Below are positions 35,401 through 49,200 of a DNA stretch of 64,000 nucleotides, in pieces. Location: assembly GCA_027574665.1 (NCBI GenBank), contig CM050650.1, positions 54,729,304-54,793,303 of the forward strand. The letters run 5' to 3'. Made by a program: the position numbers and the translations under genes. Source of the stretch: Rhynochetos jubatus. Lineage: Eukaryota; Chordata; Aves; Eurypygiformes; Rhynochetidae. The notes under the pieces are model-generated. The model was not told where the DNA came from. It ran no database searches and saw only the letters and a program-made list of their open reading frames with translations. Within the stretch, counting starts at the first letter, position 1. Each line of letters begins with the position of its first letter.

Positions 35401-38400
35401 TGATTCTATGATCTTGCAAAGATAAATTTTGGCATATGATTCAGTCTTTATCCGAGGGATCTTGTACTGAAATAATTCCCCAGTTAATCGCTACAATACA
35501 CCTGGTTTAGGCTCAAGTTAAGAACAAACATAAGTCACTTTCTTGGTTGTATGGTCCAGATCAATACAATTGATGGATAAGGTAAATACAGACCCAGTTT
35601 ACAGTGGCACGCAGGATGAGGATGAATTTTATTTGTATCCTTGTTACACTGGGGATCACTTGCAGAGATAATTAGCAAAGGCCTTTTATTACTACATATT
35701 TAATTGTGGGGACTTTGCTTGGTGATGTACTCTACTTAAGGACTATAAAGCAATGTGCATAAGGTGCAGATCTGCCTTCTCTTCTGAAAATGCAGTTGTC
35801 ATTGCTTGTGATATTTCTTATAACAGACCTCTCCCACCTAGAAGTATTTCTCGTCTTCCCAAGTTCAAAGGTTTCCTATATCTTTTTAAAAATACTACTG
35901 ATATGAATGAGGCAGTAGCAGTTTAATTTTCCAATTCAGTGGCATTTCACGCTTTGTGTCATTTAGGAAGACAGGACTTACATGGACATGATCTGTCATG
36001 CTTGTCTCCCTGCTGCTGCAGACATCTCCAGCCTTTGTCATCAGCTGAATAAACTTGAAAACTGGCCTTTGTGTGTTTCTCAAACCTTGCTGGAAGACTA
36101 TTCTAGAACTTCATGCTATGGGTTAATAATCCTTCTCTGCCTGCCCAAACTTAGTTAATACTAGCCTATACCCATTTTTCCTGTTCCTTCCTCTTGTTAG
36201 TTTAAAGGGTACTTTTTCAGCCATGGTGTATACCCTCCTGTGGTTTATACACAGCGATCAGATTACCTCTCAGCTTTCCTTTTCCTAGGTAAACCAGCAG
36301 ATCTTCTCTTTATAAAAGAGTCACTCCATTCCTCTGAAGATCTTAAGAAACCTTCTGCAACTATATTCCAGTTTGAGGTCATTGTCACAATATTTTGATG
36401 CTGGCTTCTTTCTTTCAGGATCTGTCTCTTTCACTTGATGCTTCTTTTGCTTAAGATCCCTGACCCACTCTTAGGGTTTCCAGGATCAGCCTGCTAACCA
36501 CTACTAATGCTAATAGGGCACCCCATTAGCCCCACAGTCAGTTCAGGATTGGATTCACTACTGGGATTCCTGTAGTGGCAGATTATGTAGCAGTCTGCCA
36601 ATAATCAAGCAAAAAACCACGGGGTCAGTTGCTCAGCATTTTAATTACAAAGATCTGGAAACTTCCGTTATATACATTTGGTGTGGTTTAAGCCCAGCTG
36701 GCAACTAAGCACCATGCAGCCTCTTGCTCAGACCCAACCCCCCCACAGGTGGGATGCAGAGGAGAATCAGAATAAAAGGTAAAACACATACGTTGAGATA
36801 AAGACAGTTTAATAGTACAGCAAGGGAAGATAAGATAAAATAATAATAATAATAGTAAAAGAATATACAAACAAGTGATGCACAAAACAATTGCTCACCA
36901 CCCTCTGACTGATGCCCAGCCAGTTCCCCATCTGCAGCTGCTGCTCCCCCAGTTTATATACTAAGCATGACTAGGGGGAGTGCCAACTCCCTCTAGTTTA
37001 TATACTGAATACGATGTCATATGGTATGGAACATTCCTTTGACCAGTTTGGGTCAGCTGTCTCCGCTATGGTCCCTCACAGTTTCTTGTGCACCTCCACA
37101 CTGGCAGAGCACGGGCAGCTGAAAAGTCCTTGACTTAGTATAAGCACAGCTTAGCAACAACCATAACATCAGCGTGTGGTCACATTATTCTCATGGTCAA
37201 TCCAAAACACAGTACTATACTAGCTACTAGGAGGAAAATTAACTCTACCCCAGCCAAAACCAGGACAACAATTAATTGTTTTCTTATGCATCGGATCTTC
37301 ATATTGGAAAAGATGATAGGAAGAGGAATTCTATGCTTAGGAAGTAATTCCTCAGAGAAGAAACTGAAAGAACTGGTTTGGAAACCAAATGCATTGGTCT
37401 AGACTGAGGTTACTAGTGAGGTGTCTCAGGACCAATTGTTAATATTGTTTTGTGTTATTTGCATACAACCAAGAGCGTACAAGTGAAATTTCTAAATGAC
37501 ATACAAATGGGAACCAAGGACATAGGGAAGTGTGAGTGTAGGTAAAATAAGTAGCCAACAGAACTGAAACGACAAGTCATTGTTCTCAGTGCGAGTTTAA
37601 GTTATTAGGAACTCATGGTAAGGATTTTTGCCACAAACTGAGGCAATATTTATTACATGATATGTAGACTGATTATACCCTCCCATATGAACTGCTGGAA
37701 TGAATAAAACCATCATCCTAAAATGTATCCAGAGAGGAATTTCTGATAGAGAAATAGTACTACTAAAATGAGATTTCACTTGGGATATCTGAGCCAAAGC
37801 CATTTCAGATTTGTTTAAAAAGCAGGAACCCTGATGACTATTGCAAACAGAATTGATGGCAATCTTGAGAACGTGGCTAACAAGATAATAGACTGACTAG
37901 CAGGATGTCTGTTGTCCATCAACTGATAGAATACACAGAGATATTAACAAGACATTTGTAGTATTGTATAACTGTACAAACAGGAATTAAAGATATAGAG
38001 AGCATGCACTAAGCAGATGGTGCCGATAATGACTTTAGCTTAGCATATGGATAATGTTAACTGCTAAGAATGAATGGTAGACACACAGTGGAAGAGAAAA
38101 AGTAAGAGATTAATTTATTTAAAAAAGAATGCCAGGAGAGTTTTGGTTCTGTGTGTCAGTTCTCTTTCTTCTGGGTTCTTCTGCCTCAGCCAATATTTAA
38201 TTTCGTGTGTTAAGTTTAAGTTTTGCTTACACAACTTACTTAAGCTTCGATATCATAATTCTCACCTTTTTCAACCTCACTAGTTGCCTCGCCTTTGTCC
38301 CATGTCCAACATTTTTGAAAGCACACTTCTTTTTTATAGGCTAGTCTTGGTATCTCAAACTCAAAATGATTGTCGAGGGGTTTGCAATAATACTAGAAGA

Positions 38401-41400
38401 AGAGATGACTAAGCAAGGCTTGGATTTGCTTAGGAGTCAAGGTTAGACCATTAGGTCTCTTCCATCAGTGGCTGAATAAAAGGTATAGTGCATTGAATGT
38501 ACACTATTTCCTATTTTCTGGACTTTGATAAAACCTCATCATAAGAAAGTAAATGGTGAGAGCACATAAGAACTCTTGGATCCTGGACTTAGTTTAATGT
38601 GACTGTTTCTAGGCTGAAAATAGTCTATTTCTATTTCCTAGGACAGTGAGCATTGTAAGCTTGGGAAATGGATAGGGATGATCACTACAGCATGTAGTGT
38701 ATATATATGTATAGTCTGACCTGAAATTTTCACTAAGACACTAATCCAATATGCACTTTCAGCATAATTTTCTCATTAGATTCTGCCTTCTGATAGACAA
38801 TGTTCAACATCAGTGGATTTCAGGAAGTTTTTTGTTATAAGGATAATATTTCTCCCATTTAGAAACTCCTGCGAGTGCCTACGGATAAAATCAAGATGTG
38901 CATTATTCTGTGTAACTGCTAAGGCTCAGTTCAGCAATGAATATCTTTGTTGTAGTAGCAGTATTGCTATACACAAGATGGATTTGGAGAGGGAGAATTT
39001 ATTTTATTGTAGCAATCAAGACAGACACAGGTGGCTATCCAGCTCACAAGTCTGTAAACCCTTCAAGAGAAGCTTGCCCAAAGCTTGCATGATTTTCTGT
39101 CCTGTCTATATCAATGTGCCTGAGAAAAACGTTATCTCTCTGCAACCCTCCTGCTCTGCATCACTTTTAAAGCATGTGAAGAAAAGCTGCATACAGGATA
39201 TATACAACTTAAAACTGTAAAGTGATTATGTATTGGCTAGTATACCTAAGAGAAGAAGGGATAATGAACTCCTAGGCTGAGCAGTGGTGTGTTTATCAGT
39301 CCTAATGTGGCACCCTCTGAATTTCTCTACTGGCCACACAGTCCTCGATCAAATCAAGAAGGGTTGCTGAGTTGCCACCTCCCAACTCCCTGTTTTTTCT
39401 CTTAGGGTTTTATATGTTTTTGGGCCATCCCTTTTTCTCTCAAATCCTTTGGCTGCTAGCCACCACTGTCTCAACTTCTGTCTGTGAAAGGTGTTTTACT
39501 TTTGTTTTTACCATTGTTTCTTTTCTTATCTAGTATGGCTTTAACTTGTGTTCTCACACCTTCACAGCAGTTGTTCCAGTAAAACTGAACTGAGGTCACT
39601 GTGCCGGATTATGTGTGCCCTGCCCCATGGGCTGAGGGTTACACCTTCCAAACCACCAGGCAGAGGTGCGAGAGGCAGGGATATGCATCCTGTGAACTAT
39701 TCTGCAACGGTATTCCCTGGGAATCTTCAAGGAGAGGTTGCATATTGGCTTTTACCAGCTTAACATAGTGGTCCTTGAAAATGGCATCCTATGGTACCAT
39801 GCCTGGCAGGGAAGAGGTGGGAAGGATGCAGAGCTCTATCAGTCTTCCTGCCTGCCTTCTCCAGCTACCCTACCACTCTGAGACATGTAGGATGTTGAAC
39901 TCTGGGCCTCCAGCAGAATCTCCTCCTGTCAACATCCTATTGCACCACACTACTTGCTAGTGTAAACATAGCCTTTGTAACCCTGTGATACTGCCTTCAC
40001 TGATTGTGGAGGAGCAACACAAAAAATGGGGTATCAGTGTTTAGGAAGGAGAATAGCACCAGAATCCTAGCAAAGGGCAAGTCCTGGTCAGCCGGTGGCT
40101 ATTGACTAGTGAAAGATCTACTTTACTAAGTGTGAACCACAAAGGTAACACTAGGAAAAGGCATCCTATTCCTTTTTCAGTTTGAGTGTGAAAGATGATA
40201 CCCACAAAAATATTTTTTACAATGGGTCACTGCTTCCCATTACCCTGAAGCCAGGTCCTTGCAGACTGTGACTGAGAGCGCTTAACACAGGCATGAAATG
40301 CTAAACAAAACAAACTTTCTGGGTGACTTCTTTGTATGCACAATGAAATGTATGTTGTTTGGGGACCAGAATCATTCTGTTTATATTCAACATATGAAAC
40401 TGGATATATTGCAGCCTCTTGCGCATGCTGAGACACACTTGTGAGTATCTCACTGCTGTTTATACAATGAACAAAAAATCAGCCTGGTCTCTAAGGCAAC
40501 TGCATACTACTAAACCACAAAAATAATTGCTGTTTGAATTTGCACAGCAATTGCTATGATTCTGGACTAATAGCCTAGTGGCAACTGAAAAAGAACTAGA
40601 ATAATTTTTTCCTGACTCAGGCCTCTGTAGCAGATTGCTCGATATTGTTGACTAGTGGAAATGCAAAATGCAAATGTCTTTAACTTGCACATCATAGTTG
40701 TAAAAAATGCTACTCCCGCTGATTCTGGGAATGCAGAGGAGAAAGAAGATATCCCAGAGACAACAGAAGATGCATTTTGTAGTACAAAAAAACCCCAAAG
40801 AGACAGATTTCAGTGAAACGAGGAACCATTTTGAGTTCTTAAATTAAAGACAAGAAACACAATATCGTACATTTGATATGTTGTTATTCAGACTATAGGT
40901 GCCTGTCACCCATTTCCCCTTATGCTGAAAGTATCATGAAACCAAAGAACTTAACCACAAAGTCACATTTGTGCAAAGCCTAGACTTGTAATGCTTCTGC
41001 TATGAAACGTGAATATGGGAAGAAGCTGACATTCAGCTCTTCAGAGGAGATTTTACACATCTTGGTAGTTAAACCCTCTCCTTAACTTCAATAATTTGAT
41101 TGATTTTTTTTTTTCTTATTAGGCTGCTCAGGAAGGAACATGTTTTCACACTTACTGAGAAAAGTGGGCTGAAACTTTGTCCACCTTTTCACTGCTGTTT
41201 CAGCTTGTAACCCAGTTTTATAGGCAGGCTTGCAGACTGAAGTGGAAAAGATCATGACTTCTTCATGGATTAGACTTGCTACAGCAAGTCAGGACACATC
41301 CTGCCACTCAGTATTTAAACAAGGTGTTTATTCAGTAGCTGGAGCTATGGATCAATGAGCTATGTTAACTGGGACCTCAGACTTTGCCTTTTGAGTGGTC

Positions 41401-43160
41401 TAGAAGTGCAATGTATGCCATTGAGGGCTAAAGTGCATTACGGTGGTGAATGCTGAAGGTATAAACAGCGTCGTCCAGCAAAAAAATCCCTAACCGCTTT
41501 TATTTTCCTGCAGAGGCTGATGAAGAGTGGCAAGGACTTGATGAAAATGTTGCCCATGTCCCCTTCTTCGTGGAGCGCTACTCTGAGGCTGAAATGATTA
41601 AAAAGTCACAGATGTTTTATGAGCTTCTCAATAAAAGGAGGTCTGTCAGGTTTCTCAGTGATGAGCCAGTCCCCAGGGAGGTTATCGATAATGTCATCAG
41701 AACAGCAGGTATGGCATGAGCAGTTCAAGGTCTGGAAACAAAAGAGGAAGCTTAACACTACCATTCATCCGTGTAAAAGTGGTGTGGAAAAGCCAAGGGA
41801 TTTGGCACTTGGCTTCTGTTTGTATTAGATTCACCTGTAGCCATAATGAATGAATCATACAGTCATAGAATGATTGGGTGTTGGAAGGGACCTTAAAGAT
41901 CATCTAGTTCCAACCCCCCTGCCATGGGCAGGGACACCCTCCACTAGACCAGGTTGCTCACAGCCTCATCCAGCCTGGCCTTGAACACTGCCAGGGATGG
42001 GGCATCCACAGCTTCTCTGGGCAACCTGTTCCAGTGCCTCACCACCCTCTCTGCGAAGAACTTCTTCCTGATATCCAATCTAAATCTCCCTGCTTTCAGT
42101 TTAAACCCATTACCCCTTGTCCTGTCACTACAGACCCTTGTAAAAAGTTCCGTGCCACGCCCAGCTTCCTTGTAGGCCCCTTGAGGTACAGGAAGGCTGC
42201 TGTAAGGTCTCCCCGAAGCCTTCTCCAGGCTGAAAAAGCCCAACTCTCTCAGCCTTTCTTCATAGGAGAGGTGCTCCAGCCCTCTGATCTTCTTCGTGGA
42301 CTTGCTCCAACCAGTCGATATCCTTCTTATGTTGGGGGCACCAGAGCTGGACGCAGCACTCCTACCATCTGAGGAAAGGCTGAGAGAGCTGGGTCTGCTT
42401 AGCTGGGAGAAAAGGAGGCTGAGGGGGGATCTTATCAATGCTTATCAATATCTAAAGGGTGCAGGAAGATGGGCCAGGCTCTTCTCTGTGGTGTCCAGTG
42501 ACAGGACTGGGGGCAATGGACACAAACTGGAAAACAGAAGGTTCAGCCTGTGCTTGAGGAAACCCTTCTTCCCTGTGAAGGTGACAGAGCACTGGGACAG
42601 GCTGCCCAGAGAGGTGGGGGAGTCTCCTTCTCTGGAGACTTTCCAAAGCCGCCTGGACTTTTTCCTGTGTGATCTGCTCTAGGTGATCCTGCTCTGGCAG
42701 GGGGGTTGGACTAGATGATCTCTAGAGGTCCCTTCCAACCCCGAACACTCTGTGAATCTGTGAACTCCAGGTGGGGTATCACGAGAAATGAGCTCTAATT
42801 GACTGATTATTGAAAATTACTCAGCTTGAACAACTGTGTGTTGGGGACTAGTTTGGAGAATTCCCAATTCCTTTGTATTTGCAGTGCACCCAAAAGGGAA
42901 AAAGAGCATTTCAACAGTGTGAAACAAAAGATTTCATTTTCAAGCTGCAGAAGAAGTTTATTAAAATAAGATTTATATACAGTTTAGTGAAACATGTCTC
43001 AGCCATGTGAAATATTTTGGTTGACATGAATAGTTGGGGCTTATTATGGGAAAAATTTTCAGTCTAGAATGTCAGTGCCAGACCCCTACCACGTATGACT
43101 GGAGGGTTATGCTGATGACCCTGATCAAGGTTATTTGACTGAACGTCACAAAATAATTGT

Positions 43161-43200
<40 letters not shown>

Positions 43201-46200
43201 AATGTATGTGTTTCAAATAATTACTGTAATGTCCTGGCCTAATCTCACCTCTGCTCACTAACATTGACTTCAGCCAGGAGTGGTTTTGACCCTCATTATT
43301 TCTCTCATACTATCAACCAGTCCCTGTTGTTATAGAAAATATTTACAAGCTGCCTTAGAGAAAAGTTCAGTAGCCTCTAGCAGGATTAATATTATAGAGA
43401 TTCTTTGCATCTGAGGTGCATTGCTTTCCCCTTAAAAACTGTAAGCAGCTTTGTTAATGCACTATAACGAGTCTCCATCTTCCTCTAATTAGCTGGGAGT
43501 CATTAAAACACTGAGCATGTTTTGGCACATGCAGCAAAGCGAACAAGCCTGGCGTACAGATTAAGTACTTGGTAACCCTGAAAGCTTTGGACTGTGTGGA
43601 GGAAAAGAAAACAAAGCAAAGCATAAATGTCATCAGTTCTTACACAAACCTGAGGAGAGGGTTCACAATATAAACACACTTTAATATAAAAGGTAGTTCA
43701 AACTGCTTATTCAGTGTTTCTCAAACTGAAATCAATGCTTAGTTATGAAAATATAGTATGTGTTCAAGACCTTCAAATATTTTTAAAATATGTGTGAGGG
43801 CCTAGAGAGACCTGAGCTGTCTCCTTAACCCATTTCTCTGTGATATTGTTCAGATAACTATATTCTTCAGTTTCTAGCTTTCATCTGCTAGGCAGCTAAA
43901 ATATTCTCCAAAGGTGTTGGTGTGTAATGATCAGGAGTGAATGAGCAAGTGCAGATTTAATATGTGCACACCTACATACACCAGCTGTCTTTGGGACAAA
44001 AATCTCAAACCAGTATGCTTTATGGCAGATGTCTGCATTGTGCAGCTCCTCATCTTTGTCAGTCAGCATCAGATTCCTGTGGATGGTCCATTAGTCTTGT
44101 TTCCCTGAAAGCCATTTGCTTTGCCTTTCAGCTCAAACCATGTCTCAGGAGTTGGTTGCATATTCAAAGGGTGTGCTGCTTTGGGTATAATGCTTTGCAT
44201 TAACATTACTGCATGCATATATTGTACCATAATACTGCCTAATCCTAAGAACCGCAAAGGAATTTTTACAAACCCTCAACTTTTGTTTCCTGTAAGATGG
44301 CTCTATGAAAGGACTAACCTCTGCCATTGAATGGGACTTTACATTCCAGGTGAAGTGCGCTGGCAGCCCAGAAAGCCAACTGTATCCTGGGCTGTATCAG
44401 GAGAAGCATGGCCAGTAGGTCGAGGGAGGGGATTCTCCCTCTCTGCTCTGCTCTTGTAAGACCCCACATGCAGCGCTGTGTCCAGCTCTGGAGCCCTCAG
44501 CATAAGAAGGATATAGACCGGTTGGAACGAGTCCAGAGGAGGGCCATGAAGAGGATCAGAGGGCTGGAGCGGCTCTGCTATGAAGAAAGGCTGAGAGAGT
44601 TGGGCTTGTTCAGCCTGGAGAAGAGAAGGCTTTGGGGAGACCTTATTGCAGCCTTCCAGTACCTCAAGGGGCCTACAAGGAAGCTGGGGGGGGACTTTTT
44701 CCAAGGGCCTGTAGTGACAGGACAAGGGGTAATGGGTTTAAATTGAAAGTGGAGAGATTTAGGTTGGATATCAGGAAGAAGTTCTTCGCAGAGAGGGTGG
44801 TGAGGCACTGGCACAGGTTGCCCAGAGAAGCTGTGGGTGCCCCATCCCTGGCAGTGTTCAAGGCCAGGCTGGATGAGGCTGTGAGCAACCTGGTCTCGTG
44901 GAGGGTGTCCCTGCCCATGGCAGGGGGGTTGGAACTAGATGATCTTTAAGGTCCCTTCCAACCCAAACCATTCTATGATTCTACATTCTTCAAGAAAGAA
45001 ATGAACAGAGGTTGTCTGCCAGAACTTATCTCAGTCCTCTTCTTGCCATTTCATCAACTTGCTTTCCCATTGCCCAGCACAGTGGGTCAGTGTGAAAGCC
45101 CACAAGGAAGAGCTGATAACTCTCACTGCGCCCCCTCCCTCAGCATTATGCCAACTGGGTTGTCATCTTTCCCTGTTTTTGTACTAAGGTACTTCACCCA
45201 GTGGAGCGCACACTGAGCCCTGGACCTTTGTGGTAGTGCAAGATCCATATTTAAAACGTAAGATTCGTGAGATTGTAGAAGATGAAGAAGAAATCAACTA
45301 CAAAAAACGGATGGGAGACAGATGGGTTAATGACCTGAAAAGACTGAGGTAAGAAAAAGTCAAACTGAAAATACTCACCTCGATTTTTAAAACCTTAATT
45401 TGAAAATGTTCTTTCAAGTCCATGTTCCTTAAACTCTCCCCAGTTTTCTGGTGCTATTCAGGAGGGCAGCTGTAAATATTTCCCACATCCTGCTCAGAGA
45501 AAAAGGAGGAAACTGGGATCAGAGGCTGGCCCAGCCAGAGCGTTGCCAGGGTCACTGTATTGCGGTCCTTCTGCTAATTTATAGCTGGGAAGAAGACTCC
45601 TGTCTAAGGAAAGTGAAGTTCCCACCTAGCAAGAGATGAAAATAAATAAATAAATAATCAATCAATCAAACAAATAAATAAATAAAAATGACTATCTATA
45701 TTTTCATTTGGGCTGCCTTGTTCTTAGGGCCAGGTGAAATGCAGCACCTGACTGACATGGCCTACTCGCTGGTGGGGTGGTGTAAGAAGCAGAAAAGGCC
45801 TAGAGTCTGTGTAAGCACTGCTCAGCAACATCTAAAATATGATTATCAGTACTATCAACATTGTTTCCATCACAAACCCAAAACATAACACCATACCAGC
45901 TGCTATAAATAAAATTAACTCTATCCCAGCCAAAACCAGCACACACACACAAAAGAAAAATCTATTATGCCTGTGTGCTTCAATCCTTACCAGAAGAAGA
46001 ATGAAGTGACTCATCTGTTCAGTATGTTTTTTCCTGTTGTATGGCTTTGTCTTGATTCTCAAGATGATGGGAATCTTACTGAAAGCACCACAATTTAGAA
46101 AGCCAAAGTGATAAAAGAAGCTTATCTTGAATTCTTCTAGTATTCTTATCCATTTCTTTCTCCATCTCACTTTTAATATATTTCTGAGATTCATGTTTAG

Positions 46201-49200
46201 AAAGAAAATCTTAAAAATATGTATGGCATTGTGCCTTGGTGACTGGGTCATAAAATTGCCTCCAGTAAAAGGAATTCTGTACTCTCCATCTTGAACCTTT
46301 TCCAAGCATTTGGCTCCATCGTTTGTTTGAGGTTTCTTTATGTAACCTCTGTTGCCGTAACTCTTGTCGCAGTATTTTCCCGTTGTTTGCCAAACAATGA
46401 AGCTCCCAAAATCACTGGGAGTTTTGCTGCCGACTGAGGTAGCCCCCAAGGCTTGTTCCTATGGATGTGCTAAATTATGCAATATTTAACTGTCCCAAAT
46501 GCCCTCCAAAGTCTGACTGCCTTGCTTAACATCACACAATGGGAAGATGTCTACTGAGTTTTGGCTTGTAAAATGAAGCATATGTGCAAAACTTTATAGG
46601 GTTCATTTGACCAGCTTATTTCATAATGTTTTATTTTTCAGGTGCTTATGTGCTATGTAAACAACTAAAATATAGTACTTTTAATATATTGAGTGGGATC
46701 AGTAGAAAGCACGCACTTCATTATTTAAATCCCACATCATAATTGTATATATTATAATAAAAAAATTAGGAACTAAGTGAATTCTAACAGGGCTGAAATA
46801 CCCAGAAACAGAATAACATTTTTGTGCTGTGAGAATATATTTAAGTTTAAACCTTAGAACAAGAAGTTTTGAAGTTTTCCGCCAGCAATTTTCCTTGCAA
46901 TCACGAGAAAGGTTGGCACCTCCGGTAACAGGTGGAGTTGCAAGTCTGCAAAATTCCAGGAATTAAATAATTTCAAAGGCAAGTGCTCATAAGGCCAGCT
47001 CATAGAAAAGAGGTCAAGAATTACCTCCTATTTTTATGCAATTCCACTCTTAAAGAGTGTGCGCATCAACTCCTCAGCCAAATCTGTTAAAATTGAGATC
47101 TCGATTCAAGCTTTTTTTTTCCCCTTTTTTTAAGAGATGTTTCTGTTTAAGCTGAAAATACTTAATCCTTTGCAGTAAATGCACTAATCTTTAGTCTACT
47201 GCTATAATTGTCATGTACGTTTAGTGTCTCTTTGCAGACAGTAAATGTGATTTACAGGAAAGTGAAAAGTTTGCAAAATAAATGTCTTAAACATTTTTTT
47301 CTTTTTCAGAACAAATTGGATCAAAGAGTACTTGGATACTGCTCCGTATCTGATCCTCATTTTCAAGCAGGTATATGGGCAGCTTCCAAATGGCAAAAAG
47401 AAGACCCACTACTACAATGAAATCAGTGTTTCTATTGCCTGTGGTATCCTGCTTGCTGCACTGCAGGTACGTTGAGAGAAGCGACATACTGGCGGCCAAT
47501 ATATTGGTTTGGATTACATACTGTCTATTCTTCCCAAATGAGAGTGGAGCCCAATTTAGATTTTAACACTGTCAGTCCTCTGGAGTACTCCAATTCCTGG
47601 CAATATGTCTTCGTTTTTCGTTTTAATATTATTTTGCACAGGCCCACATCTGAAAAGGTAATTCCTACCCTCAGTGTGGGTTAAGAAGAAACAAAATGTA
47701 ATGTAGCTTGCTTCCAGAGCTGTCACTCTTCTCCTGGCACAGGCTTCAGCCCTGTGGTTTCTGCCTTATGCTGACAGGGCTGACAGGGCCTGCACATTAC
47801 ACAAGGGTGGCTGTACAGTGCCACACCAGCCCTTTCTTTTCAGTAATGCCTAAAAAATGGCTTGACCCCAAATCATTTTTAGTACACAATGCAATGCTGG
47901 AAGAAAAATCAGGAACGTATTTCACAGAACAGGCTGTACTATTTCCATCAGTCTTTCCAAGGCATTTCTGAAAGTGAACGGATTTCTAAAGCTCGGCATG
48001 TTTGACACCAGCCAGTTGGATTTTCTTGGTGGTGGTTTCTCAGTGTTCAGTTCTGCTTGTTGTACCCAATATACTCACACAAGTGTTTAAATAGCAAAGC
48101 TATTCTGATTGCTAACGTGGCCTGTCAGCAGGATAACAGCAAGGTGCCACCTCTTATATTAGGCCAATTTCCTACCAGGAACTGTCAGTTCTTCTCCATT
48201 CTGTTGTGAGTGACACTTCCCTGCCTGCATTGCTGGTCCTCAGGAGGATCTTTAGGATGGGAAATCTGAAAATTGAGTGGTGCAGAAGCACATTGCTGGT
48301 GTGTTGCTGCTCCGCTGCTGCACATTGCTTTGTATTTTCCCTCCATGGAGCTGAGAGCAAAGGGGATGCACAGGGAATATACACAAGGGATGCACAGGGG
48401 AAACAGCACTATGTCACCAGGGTCTTAGTCAGAAGCAGTAGGAATGACAAGGCTCCACTTTCCCCTGAGCCAGCCCACCATCAGATGGGATTTTTGAGGC
48501 TTCCTAGCAACTGTTAGGCTCCTTAATTAATGCTGTCTCTTTCCCAGATACTTTCATTGACAACATGAAAGGACACAGTGCCATGGACTCATAATGTTCA
48601 ACACCGCCACTATTAGCTCCTCTCCTCTGCAGAAGATGATAGATGTTACCTAATTTAAGGGGCCCATTGCCTGAGCACCTCTCCCTGGCTGCCTTTTATA
48701 TCTCAAAGCCTCCCAAAATGCTTGCATTGTATAGGATGAAATCCACATGAGAGACTGAAATCCACGTGTGCAACTCTCAGGCAGTGCCTCAGTTGGGTGG
48801 TCACATCTCTTGTATTTGCCAGATTGTTTTGGGTTTTTGTGAGGTTTTATATGAGAGGAGTGATGTATACATATTATTTTGGGATTCTGATGTAAGCCAG
48901 AACAGTGGCCACTGTGAGAGATGGCAAGAGACCCCTGTGACAACTTCTGAGGCAGAGCTTGTGCCCCTGCCCCTGTGAGGGACAGCTCTTGAGCAGGACT
49001 AAGTGTTCACAAAGCTGTAAGGCATCTTCCTGCCAGCTGTATGGAGGCAAGAATGGAAATGTTTCTCTGTATGAGACAGATGAACGCCATGGGGTGATAT
49101 TCCAGTGAGATCCCCACACCTGCCTCTCAACTTCCATGTATCCCTGGGTCCCCCGTTAGACTGAACACTGCAGGCAGCTCCTGCTGCACAGCATACAGAC

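Noticed and set aside
38813-39220. 135-codon open frame in IYD intron 1
   Set aside because: No recognisable domain and no exon boundaries. AT-rich intronic sequence can keep such frames open by chance.
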